From a virus: 31,875 bases of DNA. This document shows, piece by piece, positions 16,245-23,330 of the stretch. The notes beneath the pieces were generated by a model. It had not been told where the DNA came from. It ran no database searches and was given only the letters and a program-made list of their open reading frames with translations. The stretch is from positions 1 to 31,875 of the IMG/VR virus record IMGVR_UViG_3300037245_001097; one strand, written 5' to 3'. The position numbers were made by a program, and so were the translations under genes. The stretch's first letter is position 1; each line of letters opens with the position of its first letter.

Positions 16245-16810
16245 ATTACGCCTTCCCCTTCGAACGTTTTTCCCCAAAGCGCGTCAAGGTCTCGATTAAT
16301 CTGTATGAGGACTGGCCCGCGTGTGGCTTCAACCGCGTCCGCAAAGAACGGCTGCGCTGTCATGCGCCCGACAGATTTGCCTGTCGACTTATGGAACCGC
16401 TCGGTCGTGCCGTCGTGGACGAGGTGGTAATGTGGCGCCTTGTGATAATCCTTCTTGAATCCGCGGCCCGCGAAAACCTTCCCTAAAACTTTCGTGTTAC
16501 CTTCACGTATCTCCTTGCGCTGTGATCTTGTCCTTATCCTCTTCGCCATGATCGCGCGCTTTAGGTCGCCCGCTTTATGAATTGTTGTTACTGCTTCACG
16601 AACGAGCCCGAGAGAGCGCGTCTCGTCGCGGGTGCTGCTAAAACTCTTGCCCTTGGGCGCACGCTTGCGGGCTTCCTTGCGGATCGTTCGCGCGCCCGTC
16701 ATTAGAATATCCTCGACCGGCTTACCCCCGAATTTGTCGTTCGCGCGCACGATCTTCCTTTCAAGAGCGTCCATCTCGCGCGTATCCATTTCAAATCCTG
16801 AGGTGCTCAT
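16241..16810 (-). CDS. HK97 gp10-like neck/tail component
   Basis: The 189-residue protein shows the gp10 pattern. It has an early helix (MDALERKIVRANDKF) and a GARTIRKEARKRAPKGKS segment in which the Ala-Pro-Lys-Gly turn is typical. Later come a HLVHDGTTER strand and a C-terminal AQPFFADAVEA helix. HK97 gp10 family proteins sit at the head-tail junction or in tail completion. The start overlaps the preceding stop as ATGA. The protein is longer than average, owing to a basic insertion near 85-120 (RIRTRSQRK). Confidence 0.8.
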   Translation of the reverse strand: MSTSGFEMDTREMDALERKIVRANDKFGGKPVEDILMTGARTIRKEARKRAPKGKSFSSTRDETRSLGLVREAVTTIHKAGDLKRAIMAKRIRTRSQRKEIREGNTKVLGKVFAGRGFKKDYHKAPHYHLVHDGTTERFHKSTGKSVGRMTAQPFFADAVEATRGPVLIQINRDLDALWGKTFEGEGVI

Positions 16811-17010
16811 TCACTTGTTTCCCTGTATACTGTCAACCCGCAATCGCATAAATCTTGGCGGCCCTCTTGGGTTTTCGCGTAATGTTTTAACACCGCGCAC
16901 TCATAACCAATGCCGTCGTAGCCTGACGCGTGACCGTCTATACCGTGAGCCTCAGCCATCTGTTTCAATGCTTTCGCAAGCCGCGCGTTGGACGGGGATG
17001 TCTTACTCAA
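16807..17010 (-). CDS. Small protein, TTG start, coupled to the connector gene
   Basis: The 67-residue product starts with TTG at 17010, four bases overlapping the connector stop (TTGA), with GGAGG 8 bases upstream inside the connector gene. Its own stop overlaps the gp10-like start as ATGA, so three genes are linked by overlaps. It contains an Ala/Lys-rich helix, then a Gly/Tyr-rich part and a CDCGL element. No family was recognised. The tight coupling suggests a head-tail joining accessory protein. Confidence 0.6.
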   Translation of the reverse strand: MSKTSPSNARLAKALKQMAEAHGIDGHASGYDGIGYECAVLKHYAKTQEGRQDLCDCGLTVYRETSE

Positions 17011-17906
17011 AGCCCATACCTCCGGTAGTTGCTGAGGATATTTCTGACGGCAAACGGCATGTCGCCGGTAAACTGCGAACTGAATGTGGTACCGTCGACG
17101 GCCTCGACTTCGGATGAGATATGCTCTTTGCCGGCCAGGCTCCTACGCGCGCTCAGAAGCATGTAGGCCGCCGTCTTCAGGTCTTCCTCGATGTCGGCCT
17201 CCGCCCAGCCGCCGCGATAGATTAGGCGAACATTCTGGAGGCCATCGGCAAAACGCAGGCCGTCAAGCTCGATGCGATATCCGTCAGTCGAGATGACATA
17301 ATCAGTTGAATCGATTTCGTCGCCGCTATCCGTGAACAGGCGATCTATGTCATCGTACAGCGACGTCACGGATGTAATGGGAATCCGCGCGGGCCGGATT
17401 TTGGATTCTCCACCACCGTCAAACAGTTCCGTTTCATCGACGCGCACGCCGAGCGTAACGGCGGTCTCCTCCGTGAGACACGATTGCACGGGCGCGGGCG
17501 TGAGATTAACCGATTCAATCGTACCGTCAACGTCAGCGTCAATCGTGGCCGTCCAGGCGTCGAGGGCAGTGATCGCGGCCACAAGCTCTGTCAGCGTGTA
17601 AGTCGCAAGCGTGAAGTCGGTCGTGCCGGCCGCGAAGTTGGTTCCGCCCACAGCAACGAGTGACAGCGTTGTCTCCGTGACGGCCACGGTTGCCGCAGTC
17701 GGCGTTCCAGTGTCGGAGCCAAAGAGCGTGAACGCCGCCTCTTCATACTGCCGGAACTCGCGGCCGCAGTATTGGCGGACGCTCTTATCGACGCTCGGTA
17801 TCCACAGATCGATCTCGTCGTCGAGGTTGGTTGCGTCGGGATCTTTCAGGAACCGATAATACCCCGCGCGCGTGATGATCTTGGCCGGATATGAGATGTT
17901 AGGCAT
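17007..17906 (-). CDS. Head-tail connector (gp6-like) with inserted domain
   Basis: The 299-residue protein has the features of phage gp6-like connectors. Its N-terminal helix has a DLWIPSVDKSVRQYCGR motif (33-49). After a break there is RIPITSVTSLYDD (173-186), then DYVISTDGYRIEL and a helix with LKTAAYMLLSARR. Connectors of this type bind below the portal and close the head. Residues about 64-158 form an extra Thr/Ala-rich, beta-forming domain not present in the usual 100-200-residue family, inserted between the helical and the strand parts. Neighbours on both sides are neck genes. The family call is good; the inserted domain is not recognised. Confidence 0.75.
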   Translation of the reverse strand: MPNISYPAKIITRAGYYRFLKDPDATNLDDEIDLWIPSVDKSVRQYCGREFRQYEEAAFTLFGSDTGTPTAATVAVTETTLSLVAVGGTNFAAGTTDFTLATYTLTELVAAITALDAWTATIDADVDGTIESVNLTPAPVQSCLTEETAVTLGVRVDETELFDGGGESKIRPARIPITSVTSLYDDIDRLFTDSGDEIDSTDYVISTDGYRIELDGLRFADGLQNVRLIYRGGWAEADIEEDLKTAAYMLLSARRSLAGKEHISSEVEAVDGTTFSSQFTGDMPFAVRNILSNYRRYGL

Positions 17907-17909
17907 CGC

Positions 17910-18158
17910 CTACCTCTTGGGCTTGTCTGTCCGTTTCGGGGTAGCCTTGACCTCGGGTTTTTCGTCTTTCTTCTCCGGCTCGGGCTTGGGCTGCTCGTCC
18001 TTGACCTCGGGTTCACCCTTGATCTCTTCCGGCTTCGCAGCGGGCTTGACTTCCGGCTCGGGCTCGTCCTTGACCTCCACGGCCATGCCGGCCCGAACGA
18101 ACCCCATCGCTTGGCTTGCGGGGAGTTCAATAACGGCTGGTTCGAATCTGATCTTCAT
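17910..18158 (-). CDS. Small Pro/Glu/Lys-rich protein
   Basis: The start at 18158 is supported by AAAGGAGG nine bases upstream, giving 82 residues. The first 30 residues form a compact segment (IRFEPAVIELPASQAMGFVRAGMAVEV). The rest is a low-complexity run of Lys, Glu and Pro in KPE-type repeats, presumably disordered. Small proteins of this form are common beside capsid and connector genes and may be minor head components. No specific family was recognised. Confidence 0.55.
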   Translation of the reverse strand: MKIRFEPAVIELPASQAMGFVRAGMAVEVKDEPEPEVKPAAKPEEIKGEPEVKDEQPKPEPEKKDEKPEVKATPKRTDKPKR

Positions 18159-18177
18159 AACAGATAGCCTCCTTTTG

Positions 18178-18552
18178 TTATTCGCTAGTGAATCCTTCGA
18201 TCTCGATTGAAACTTGACCGGCGCCCGTAGCGTCGATCTCGATAGCTTTTGCGTCCGCAACGATTCGCGGAGCGTGCGAGAAATCGATATCGATAAAACT
18301 GTCGCCGCCCGTTGCCTGGAAATAGTAAATCTGCGTGAGAACGGTCGCGGCATCATCGGCAAGCCAGCACGCAAGCGCGACGGCCGAGCTGATGCGTAGG
18401 CGCGTGATATTCAGGTTCGAGCCAGCGGCCGGAGCCGCCACAAGCTCTTCCCCGGCCGACACGTTCGCGCTCGTGGCGCGGTACGAAAACTTAGTCAGAC
18501 CCGCCGTCGAGGTCGGGGGCGCGGTGGCTACTGCGACTGCTACTATCGCCAT
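18178..18552 (-). CDS. Putative head-decoration protein, copy A of a tandem pair
   Basis: The 124-residue protein is clearly related to its 122-residue upstream neighbour. Both start MAI-A-AV, contain PPTSTAG, an ITRLRISSAV or VTKLRLSSAV strand, an ATGGxSFI element, HAPR and a final VEGF or IEGF. The predicted fold is a beta-sandwich. The location shortly after the capsid gene suggests that they stud the head or neck, or form a hetero-oligomer. A good AGGAG site precedes the start. No signal peptide is obvious, although the first 10 residues are hydrophobic. Confidence 0.6.
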   Translation of the reverse strand: MAIVAVAVATAPPTSTAGLTKFSYRATSANVSAGEELVAAPAAGSNLNITRLRISSAVALACWLADDAATVLTQIYYFQATGGDSFIDIDFSHAPRIVADAKAIEIDATGAGQVSIEIEGFTSE

Positions 18553-18580
18553 GATGTTTCTCCTGTATGCTTGGGAACAG

Positions 18581-18949
18581 TCACGCCAGAAATCCTTCGA
18601 CCTCGACGCTGATAGCTCCCGCGGCGCCGTTGATATGTAAGGCTTTCGCGGCGACGAGATACCGTGGCGCGTGGGTGTAATCTACCTCGATGAAGGAATT
18701 GCCGCCCGTCGCCATAAAGTGGTACGTGGTCGTGATGACGTTATTGTCCTCGTCCTCGAGGTATGCCGAGCATACGACGGCCGAGCTGAGGCGTAGCTTT
18801 GTGACGGCTATCCTTACACCCGCAGCAGCGTTCGCCTTGAGTAATTCGCTCCCGCTTACATCCGCTGAGGTTGCGCGGACAACGAATTTGTCTTTGCCCG
18901 CCGTCGATGTGGGCGGCGCGACGTTTACTGCGACTGCTGCAATAGCCAT
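18581..18949 (-). CDS. Putative head-decoration protein, copy B of a tandem pair
   Basis: The 122-residue paralogue lies 28 bases upstream of copy A. The conserved points are the PPTSTAG loop, RATSA, the KLRLSSAV strand, MATGGNSFI, HAPR and VEVEGF. The variable points lie in the central loop (YLEDEDNN against WLADDAAT). The retention of both copies with divergence in one surface loop suggests distinct binding faces. The start at 18949 has GGGAGG upstream, somewhat far away. Confidence 0.6.
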   Translation of the reverse strand: MAIAAVAVNVAPPTSTAGKDKFVVRATSADVSGSELLKANAAAGVRIAVTKLRLSSAVVCSAYLEDEDNNVITTTYHFMATGGNSFIEVDYTHAPRYLVAAKALHINGAAGAISVEVEGFLA

Positions 18950-18967
18950 TTGTCATCGCCTCCCTAG

Positions 18968-19762
18968 TTAGTTGATCTGTACCGCGTGAAGCCTGTCGAC
19001 GAGCATCGCGTGTGCCGCAGCCTCGCCGGTCAGGAAATGGACGCTCGGCGTTAGCTCCTCGGCTGTCGGTATTGTCGTCGAATGCGTCGCCACGAGCACG
19101 CCGTCGACGTAGAACTTGATCGATGTATTCGATTCCATCCAAAACCCGAGCGTGATGTTGGTCGCGTCCGCCATCGTGCCCACGGCCAAGCTTTCTTCCT
19201 CGACCGAGTTCGATTCCGAGACGGCCGCAACCGACAGGCTTCCATCGACTTTTCGGTAGTAGATGCCATAGGTCATGCCGCCGAGCAGCGTAGTGTCCGT
19301 AATGCACAAGCCGGCGATGAAGTCGGACTCCGTCGCGTCGTCGATCTGCAACGTGATTTCGAAATACAACGGCTTGCCGGAGGCCGGCAGATACGATTCG
19401 CCGGTGAGCTGTATGTTCTGGCCGTCGTTCTCGGAATCATTGGTCAGGATTTTCCATACACCGCCTGCGGTCGTGCCGAGGCCCGCCGAATCTAGGCCAT
19501 CGACTCCGCCATCGACGAGCGTTGTCGTCCATTCGGTCGGATACGTCGTCACGTCGTCGGTCGGGAGCGATGCGAAGCCCTGTATGTACGAGGTTGTGTC
19601 GACGCCGACGACCTTCAGGACGCGCATTCGATATGGGGCCTGGTAGAACACAAGAGCGCCATTGACCCAATGCGATTCCACGTTGGCGACGGCGGCATCC
19701 GCGATCTGAGCCCCGCCGAATAGGACGGCAAGAATCAGACTTATCAGGATTATTCTTTTCAT
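18968..19762 (-). CDS. Secreted lectin-like protein, paralogue 2
   Basis: The start at 19762 (GGGATG-type site upstream) gives 264 residues beginning with a Sec signal peptide: basic MKR, hydrophobic 4-17, cleavage near ADA (about 23). The mature part starts with the AVANV segment shared with its neighbour, followed by PYRMR, a GVD turn, QGF-SLP and PTEW. Near the C-terminus is FYVDGVLVATH, typical of concanavalin-like (LamG) sandwiches, which bind sugars or surface proteins. The position between capsid and connector genes would normally mean head decoration, but a signal peptide predicts export. A longer frame upstream of 19762 has no support. Confidence 0.65.
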   Translation of the reverse strand: MKRIILISLILAVLFGGAQIADAAVANVESHWVNGALVFYQAPYRMRVLKVVGVDTTSYIQGFASLPTDDVTTYPTEWTTTLVDGGVDGLDSAGLGTTAGGVWKILTNDSENDGQNIQLTGESYLPASGKPLYFEITLQIDDATESDFIAGLCITDTTLLGGMTYGIYYRKVDGSLSVAAVSESNSVEEESLAVGTMADATNITLGFWMESNTSIKFYVDGVLVATHSTTIPTAEELTPSVHFLTGEAAAHAMLVDRLHAVQIN

Positions 19763-19784
19763 TGTCTTGTCACATCCCTTTCTG

Positions 19785-20603
19785 TTAGCGGGGGTGGACC
19801 ACGTTGATCCAGTCGATATTTGCCGTGCGAACGACCGCGTCTCCATTTGTGAATTCGATTGTCGGCGTGATCTCGGTGTCGATGGTGATATTCGCGGCCG
19901 TGGTATGCTGCGCGACCTGTACGCCATCGACCCAGAACGTGACGGTTCCGGCAGTCGCATCGGTAGTCAGCACGCCGTCATAGTAGAATTCGTAGATGTG
20001 GTAGCTCGTATCCATGACCGCCACGTTATCGGTCTGCGTTTCGCCGGTGTCCTCGGTCACGGCAGAAACTCCTGTGCCGGCAGCGAGCTTTTCAAAGTAT
20101 ATGCCATCGGTGATTCCGTCAGACCATAGCGTATCCGTGATGCCCACGCCAATGAATAGCTCGCTTAGTGTGGCATGGGACATCTTGATCTTGATCCCGA
20201 AATAGAGGGATTTGCCATCTTCGCATTTGAACGATTCGCCTTTGAGCTGCATGTTGACGCCGTCATCGTCGTTGCCGGCGTTGGTTATCAGAAATTCGCC
20301 GCCAGCCACGGTAGTGATGACGCCGGTAGTCGTTCCCGCTCCGATTTCGACCGGGCTCCACGTCCATTCGGTCGGGTCGCCGGTCGTATCATCGACGGGG
20401 AGCGACGAGAATCCCTGCGTATATTGGATAGCATCGACGCCGATAACATCGAGCCAGCGCATCCGGTAGGGCATTTGGTAGTAGACCTGCGAGCCGTTGA
20501 TCCAAGTCGAGCCGACGTTTGCGACGGCGGCGGGAGCATCCCCCGGAATTGCGAGGGCGGCGAGCGCGGCAACGAACAGTACGATTACAAATAGCTTCTT
20601 CAT
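19785..20603 (-). CDS. Secreted lectin-like protein, paralogue 1
   Basis: The 272-residue protein has a textbook signal peptide (MKK, hydrophobic 4-18, APA cleavage near 25). It shares with the next gene the order AVANV, W-NG, PYRMR, GVD, QGF-SLP-DD, PTEW, and a late FWVDGVQVAQHT strand. The fold suggested is a concanavalin-like beta-sandwich. Cysteines near residues 123 and elsewhere are few. The gene follows a strong hairpin (20630-20663), which may set its mRNA level apart from the capsid transcript. Both paralogues may be exported surface or released proteins, or virion proteins with an unusual leader. Confidence 0.65.
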   Translation of the reverse strand: MKKLFVIVLFVAALAALAIPGDAPAAVANVGSTWINGSQVYYQMPYRMRWLDVIGVDAIQYTQGFSSLPVDDTTGDPTEWTWSPVEIGAGTTTGVITTVAGGEFLITNAGNDDDGVNMQLKGESFKCEDGKSLYFGIKIKMSHATLSELFIGVGITDTLWSDGITDGIYFEKLAAGTGVSAVTEDTGETQTDNVAVMDTSYHIYEFYYDGVLTTDATAGTVTFWVDGVQVAQHTTAANITIDTEITPTIEFTNGDAVVRTANIDWINVVHPR

Positions 20604-20629
20604 TCCTAATCCTTTCCGCCCCTTGGGGC

Positions 20630-20663
20630 CGCCCCCGGCCTGTCGGGTTATTGGCCGGGGGCG
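20630..20663 (-). other. Perfect 11-bp GC hairpin between decoration and secreted genes
   Basis: Arms CGCCCCCGGCC and its exact complement flank a 12-base loop. A second short palindrome (20618-20629, GCCCCTTGGGGC) adjoins it. No T-run follows on either strand, so it is not a standard terminator. On the minus-strand transcript it sits between the 20683 stop and the 20603 ribosome-binding site. It may protect mRNA ends, pause RNA polymerase or mark a processing site. The whole 20604-20682 gap holds nothing else. Confidence 0.7.
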
Positions 20664-20682
20664 AGGTTCTTGGTTATTCGGC

Positions 20683-21159
20683 TTAGGTTATGGCCGTCGG
20701 TGATTCTTTCGTCGGATCGCCCTGATGGCGCGAGCCGGTAAGAACTACCGTAACCGCAATCAGGCAAGCTGCGGCGGTATCCGTCAGAACGGCCATATAG
20801 TTATACTCGGCCGTCAGCTCGGAAGCGTCGACCTCGATGACGATGGTCGTCACGTTGTTCGTGCCAGTCTGGATTCCAGAGCTGGCCGTAGTCGTCCGAG
20901 CGCCGAGCGTATCGCCTCCGGCTGTGGTTTCCTGGTAAGACTGGAACGACTTAAACTGCTGGACTCCGCCCGCATTGTCCTTCGACTCATACAGCTTGAT
21001 GAGGCAGTCATTGCCGACGATGCCGGTCGTGATTATGATAGTAGCATGCGCGTAGTTGTTCATATTCCAGTAATCACTCGTCTTCGCGCCACCGGCCACG
21101 TCGACCGGCCCGAGCGCGTTGATGATGTGACCCTGTTCAGCTAATGTGATTCCCTTCAT
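20683..21159 (-). CDS. Putative capsid-associated protein downstream of the capsid gene
   Basis: The 158-residue protein follows the major capsid gene directly and has a good AAGGAG site. It has an N-terminal extension (ITLAEQGHIINALGP), then a beta-rich body. The body includes HATIIITTGIVG, CLIKLYES, an FKSFQSYQETTAGG segment and VTTIVIEVDASEL. A disordered C-terminal tail ends in PTKESPTAIT. Proteins of this size and place commonly decorate or cement HK97-type heads. It has no signal peptide, unlike the two genes after it. The family was not recognised. Confidence 0.6.
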   Translation of the reverse strand: MKGITLAEQGHIINALGPVDVAGGAKTSDYWNMNNYAHATIIITTGIVGNDCLIKLYESKDNAGGVQQFKSFQSYQETTAGGDTLGARTTTASSGIQTGTNNVTTIVIEVDASELTAEYNYMAVLTDTAAACLIAVTVVLTGSRHQGDPTKESPTAIT

Positions 21160-21187
21160 GTTCGTACTCCTTCCTTTCTATTCACCC

Positions 21188-22525
21188 TTACGATCTCGTC
21201 TCGAGGGTAATGAACGGGCTCAGTGTGTCTCCGCCGCTCTTGGGCGTGATATCGGAAGTCCACCACGGCTGGCCGTCGACTCGATATGTAAACCGGAAAA
21301 CGGTTTCGCCCGCGACGAACTCGACATGGATGCTGGAGTCGGATTGTATGGCGCCCTTGTCGGCGAGATAATACTGGCTGAAATCGGCGAGGATGATATC
21401 GCCTTCGGTTCCGAGCGCTTGACAATGCTCAACGGGCAGGACCGGACGCCCGAACAGCGAGCCATAGGGAGATACGCTTGCGCCGCCCGGAGGCATATAG
21501 ACCAGCTGCCCGCCGGTGCCGACCGCAAGATTCATCGTGAACAGCTGGGTGGTTATCGACTGATCGATCAGCCATACGGCGTTCGTGTAGCTGCTCGCGA
21601 TCATGCGAGCCCACATGGCTACGATGTTCTCGTAAATGAGCGTCCCGGCAAGCTGGCCGGCTTCCTTGCTCGCTGTGATATTGGACGGAGCGCCGAGAAT
21701 ACCCTGCGGCTTGCCGCTGCCGTCGCCATTCACAATCGCGTCGGCGATCATGAACTGGATCTCCTGCGTCGCCAGCGTCGAAAGCTGCTGATTGAGGACG
21801 CCAACATCTTCCAGCATTTCGTCGGTCGCGTAAATCAGCACGGCCTGCTTGTTGGGCGTGAGTTCGATGCGCTTGTAGCTGGGCTTCGACTTGGTGATGT
21901 CGGCGGCTTCGTCAACCCAGTATCCGAGGACTCCGCCCCGACGTGAACCATCGGCGCGGCTCGTTTCAGAGATGGCGGGGATCTTCATCGTCGACGTGTT
22001 AGCCCCCAATGTAAGGCGCTGGGTCATGCCAGGAATGTTGGACTCCTCAAAGACGACCGACAGGATGTCTTTCGAGAATTCATCCTCTAGCAGCAGCCCA
22101 CCGCCGGACGGTACGGCTTCGCTCAGGCCGGTAGCGGCGGCCCTGAAAAGTCGAGGGTCGGTACCGCGACCGACGGAATGGCGAAATACGGCCATGCACT
22201 GCTCGCCGAGACTCCCGAACATATCCTTCGGGTTGGGCGGTGACTTCTTGGCGTCCGCGATGAACCGGGAAGCGCCGGGGCGGTCGTCGGGATCGGGCCT
22301 ATTGGGCTCGCCGACCGTTGCGTCGAGGCGGGTACGCATTGCATCGCCTTCTTGGTCCAACTGGATGCTCGCTTCGAGTTCTTTGATCTCCTTATATATC
22401 GCCGTGATACGGACTGCATCGTTAGGATAGAGTTCGCGACTCGCGGCAATTGCGGCGTTTCGCAGGTCTTTATCCTCGTTTCGCAGGTCAGTTATCATGT
22501 CCTGTTTTTGGCTAACTGTTTTCAC
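21188..22525 (-). CDS. Major capsid protein, HK97 fold
   Basis: A GTG at 22525 with AAAGGAG eight bases upstream is chosen over an ATG at 22582, which would sit far inside the protease gene. The product has 445 residues. Residues 1-100 are a charged, helical delta domain that acts as scaffold and is normally removed by the protease. The core contains GGGLLLEDEF, an IPAISET strand, the long spine helix and a NGDGSGKPQGIL loop, followed by FGRPVLPVEHC and a FRFTYRVDGQP strand, all as in HK97 capsids. Delta residues 17-54 are copied in another protein of this window (30618-30731). Confidence 0.93.
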   Translation of the reverse strand: MKTVSQKQDMITDLRNEDKDLRNAAIAASRELYPNDAVRITAIYKEIKELEASIQLDQEGDAMRTRLDATVGEPNRPDPDDRPGASRFIADAKKSPPNPKDMFGSLGEQCMAVFRHSVGRGTDPRLFRAAATGLSEAVPSGGGLLLEDEFSKDILSVVFEESNIPGMTQRLTLGANTSTMKIPAISETSRADGSRRGGVLGYWVDEAADITKSKPSYKRIELTPNKQAVLIYATDEMLEDVGVLNQQLSTLATQEIQFMIADAIVNGDGSGKPQGILGAPSNITASKEAGQLAGTLIYENIVAMWARMIASSYTNAVWLIDQSITTQLFTMNLAVGTGGQLVYMPPGGASVSPYGSLFGRPVLPVEHCQALGTEGDIILADFSQYYLADKGAIQSDSSIHVEFVAGETVFRFTYRVDGQPWWTSDITPKSGGDTLSPFITLETRS

Positions 22526-23330
22526 GGGGGATACTCCTTTCTCCGTATGATGTGTCAATTCGTCTCTTGTCTCGGCTTTCAAAGTTGTCGGGATGCAGAG
22601 GTGAGTCTTCCGTCAACGCAACTGCTGGCGGCTCCTGGAGCTTGGGCTCGGGTGGCTCGTCCACTTCGGCGGGCTTGGGCGTCGCCGGTTCTGATATCTT
22701 GTCGGGCGCATTCTGATATTTGAATTTTGACATATCGAAATGCGCTGCGATTTCGAGCGATTCGGTGAGTTGATCGGCGAGGCCGAATACGATAGCATCC
22801 TCGGCCGACATCCACGTTTCGGCGGCCATGAGCGCGACGATCTTTTCCTCGTCCACGGTCGCATGGGTCATGTAGGCTATGACGATTGAGTCATTCACCT
22901 TTTCAAGCGTGTCGGCGACGGCCCGCAGCTCAGAGGCCGGTCCGCACGCGCATGCCCACCCCTCATGAATCATCATCATTGCGTTTTCGGCGATGTTGAT
23001 CTCGTCGCCGGCCATTGCGATGACGGACGCGATAGAGGCGGCGAGCCCGTCGATAGTCACGACGATGCGCGCCTTGTGCTGCTTCAGCACGTTATAGATG
23101 GTATTGCCATCAAAGACATTGCCGCCCGGCGAGTTGATATGGACGGTAATAGTCTCGACGTCGCCGAGCGCGGCGACATCCTTCTGAAACTGCTTGGCGG
23201 TCAAACCTTCGCCGGTCCAGAAGTCTATGCCGATATCGTCATAAATCCAGATTTCGGCCTCTTTCTCGCCCTTGGCCTGTATCCATGTGCGCTTCGGCTC
23301 GTTTTTCGAAAACTGGATTATGTTGGACAT
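22512..23330 (-). CDS. ClpP-like prohead protease
   Basis: The 272-residue protein has the S14 signature: a HINSPGG strand, the nucleophile region GLAASIASVIAMAG with the catalytic Ser in AAS, and MMIHEG with the catalytic His. It would cut the capsid delta domain after assembly. The C-terminal 70 residues are Pro/Glu-rich and probably disordered, perhaps a scaffold-binding tail. Its start shares a base with the portal stop (TAATG) and its end overlaps the capsid start by 14 bases, so portal, protease and capsid form one coupled set. Confidence 0.92.
   Translation of the reverse strand: MSNIIQFSKNEPKRTWIQAKGEKEAEIWIYDDIGIDFWTGEGLTAKQFQKDVAALGDVETITVHINSPGGNVFDGNTIYNVLKQHKARIVVTIDGLAASIASVIAMAGDEINIAENAMMMIHEGWACACGPASELRAVADTLEKVNDSIVIAYMTHATVDEEKIVALMAAETWMSAEDAIVFGLADQLTESLEIAAHFDMSKFKYQNAPDKISEPATPKPAEVDEPPEPKLQEPPAVALTEDSPLHPDNFESRDKRRIDTSYGERSIPRENS

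Noticed and set aside
17910-18374. Longer start for the Lys/Pro/Glu-rich protein
   Set aside because: The extra 72 codons overlap the upstream decoration gene out of frame and are Arg/Ser-rich. The start at 18158 has AAAGGAGG.
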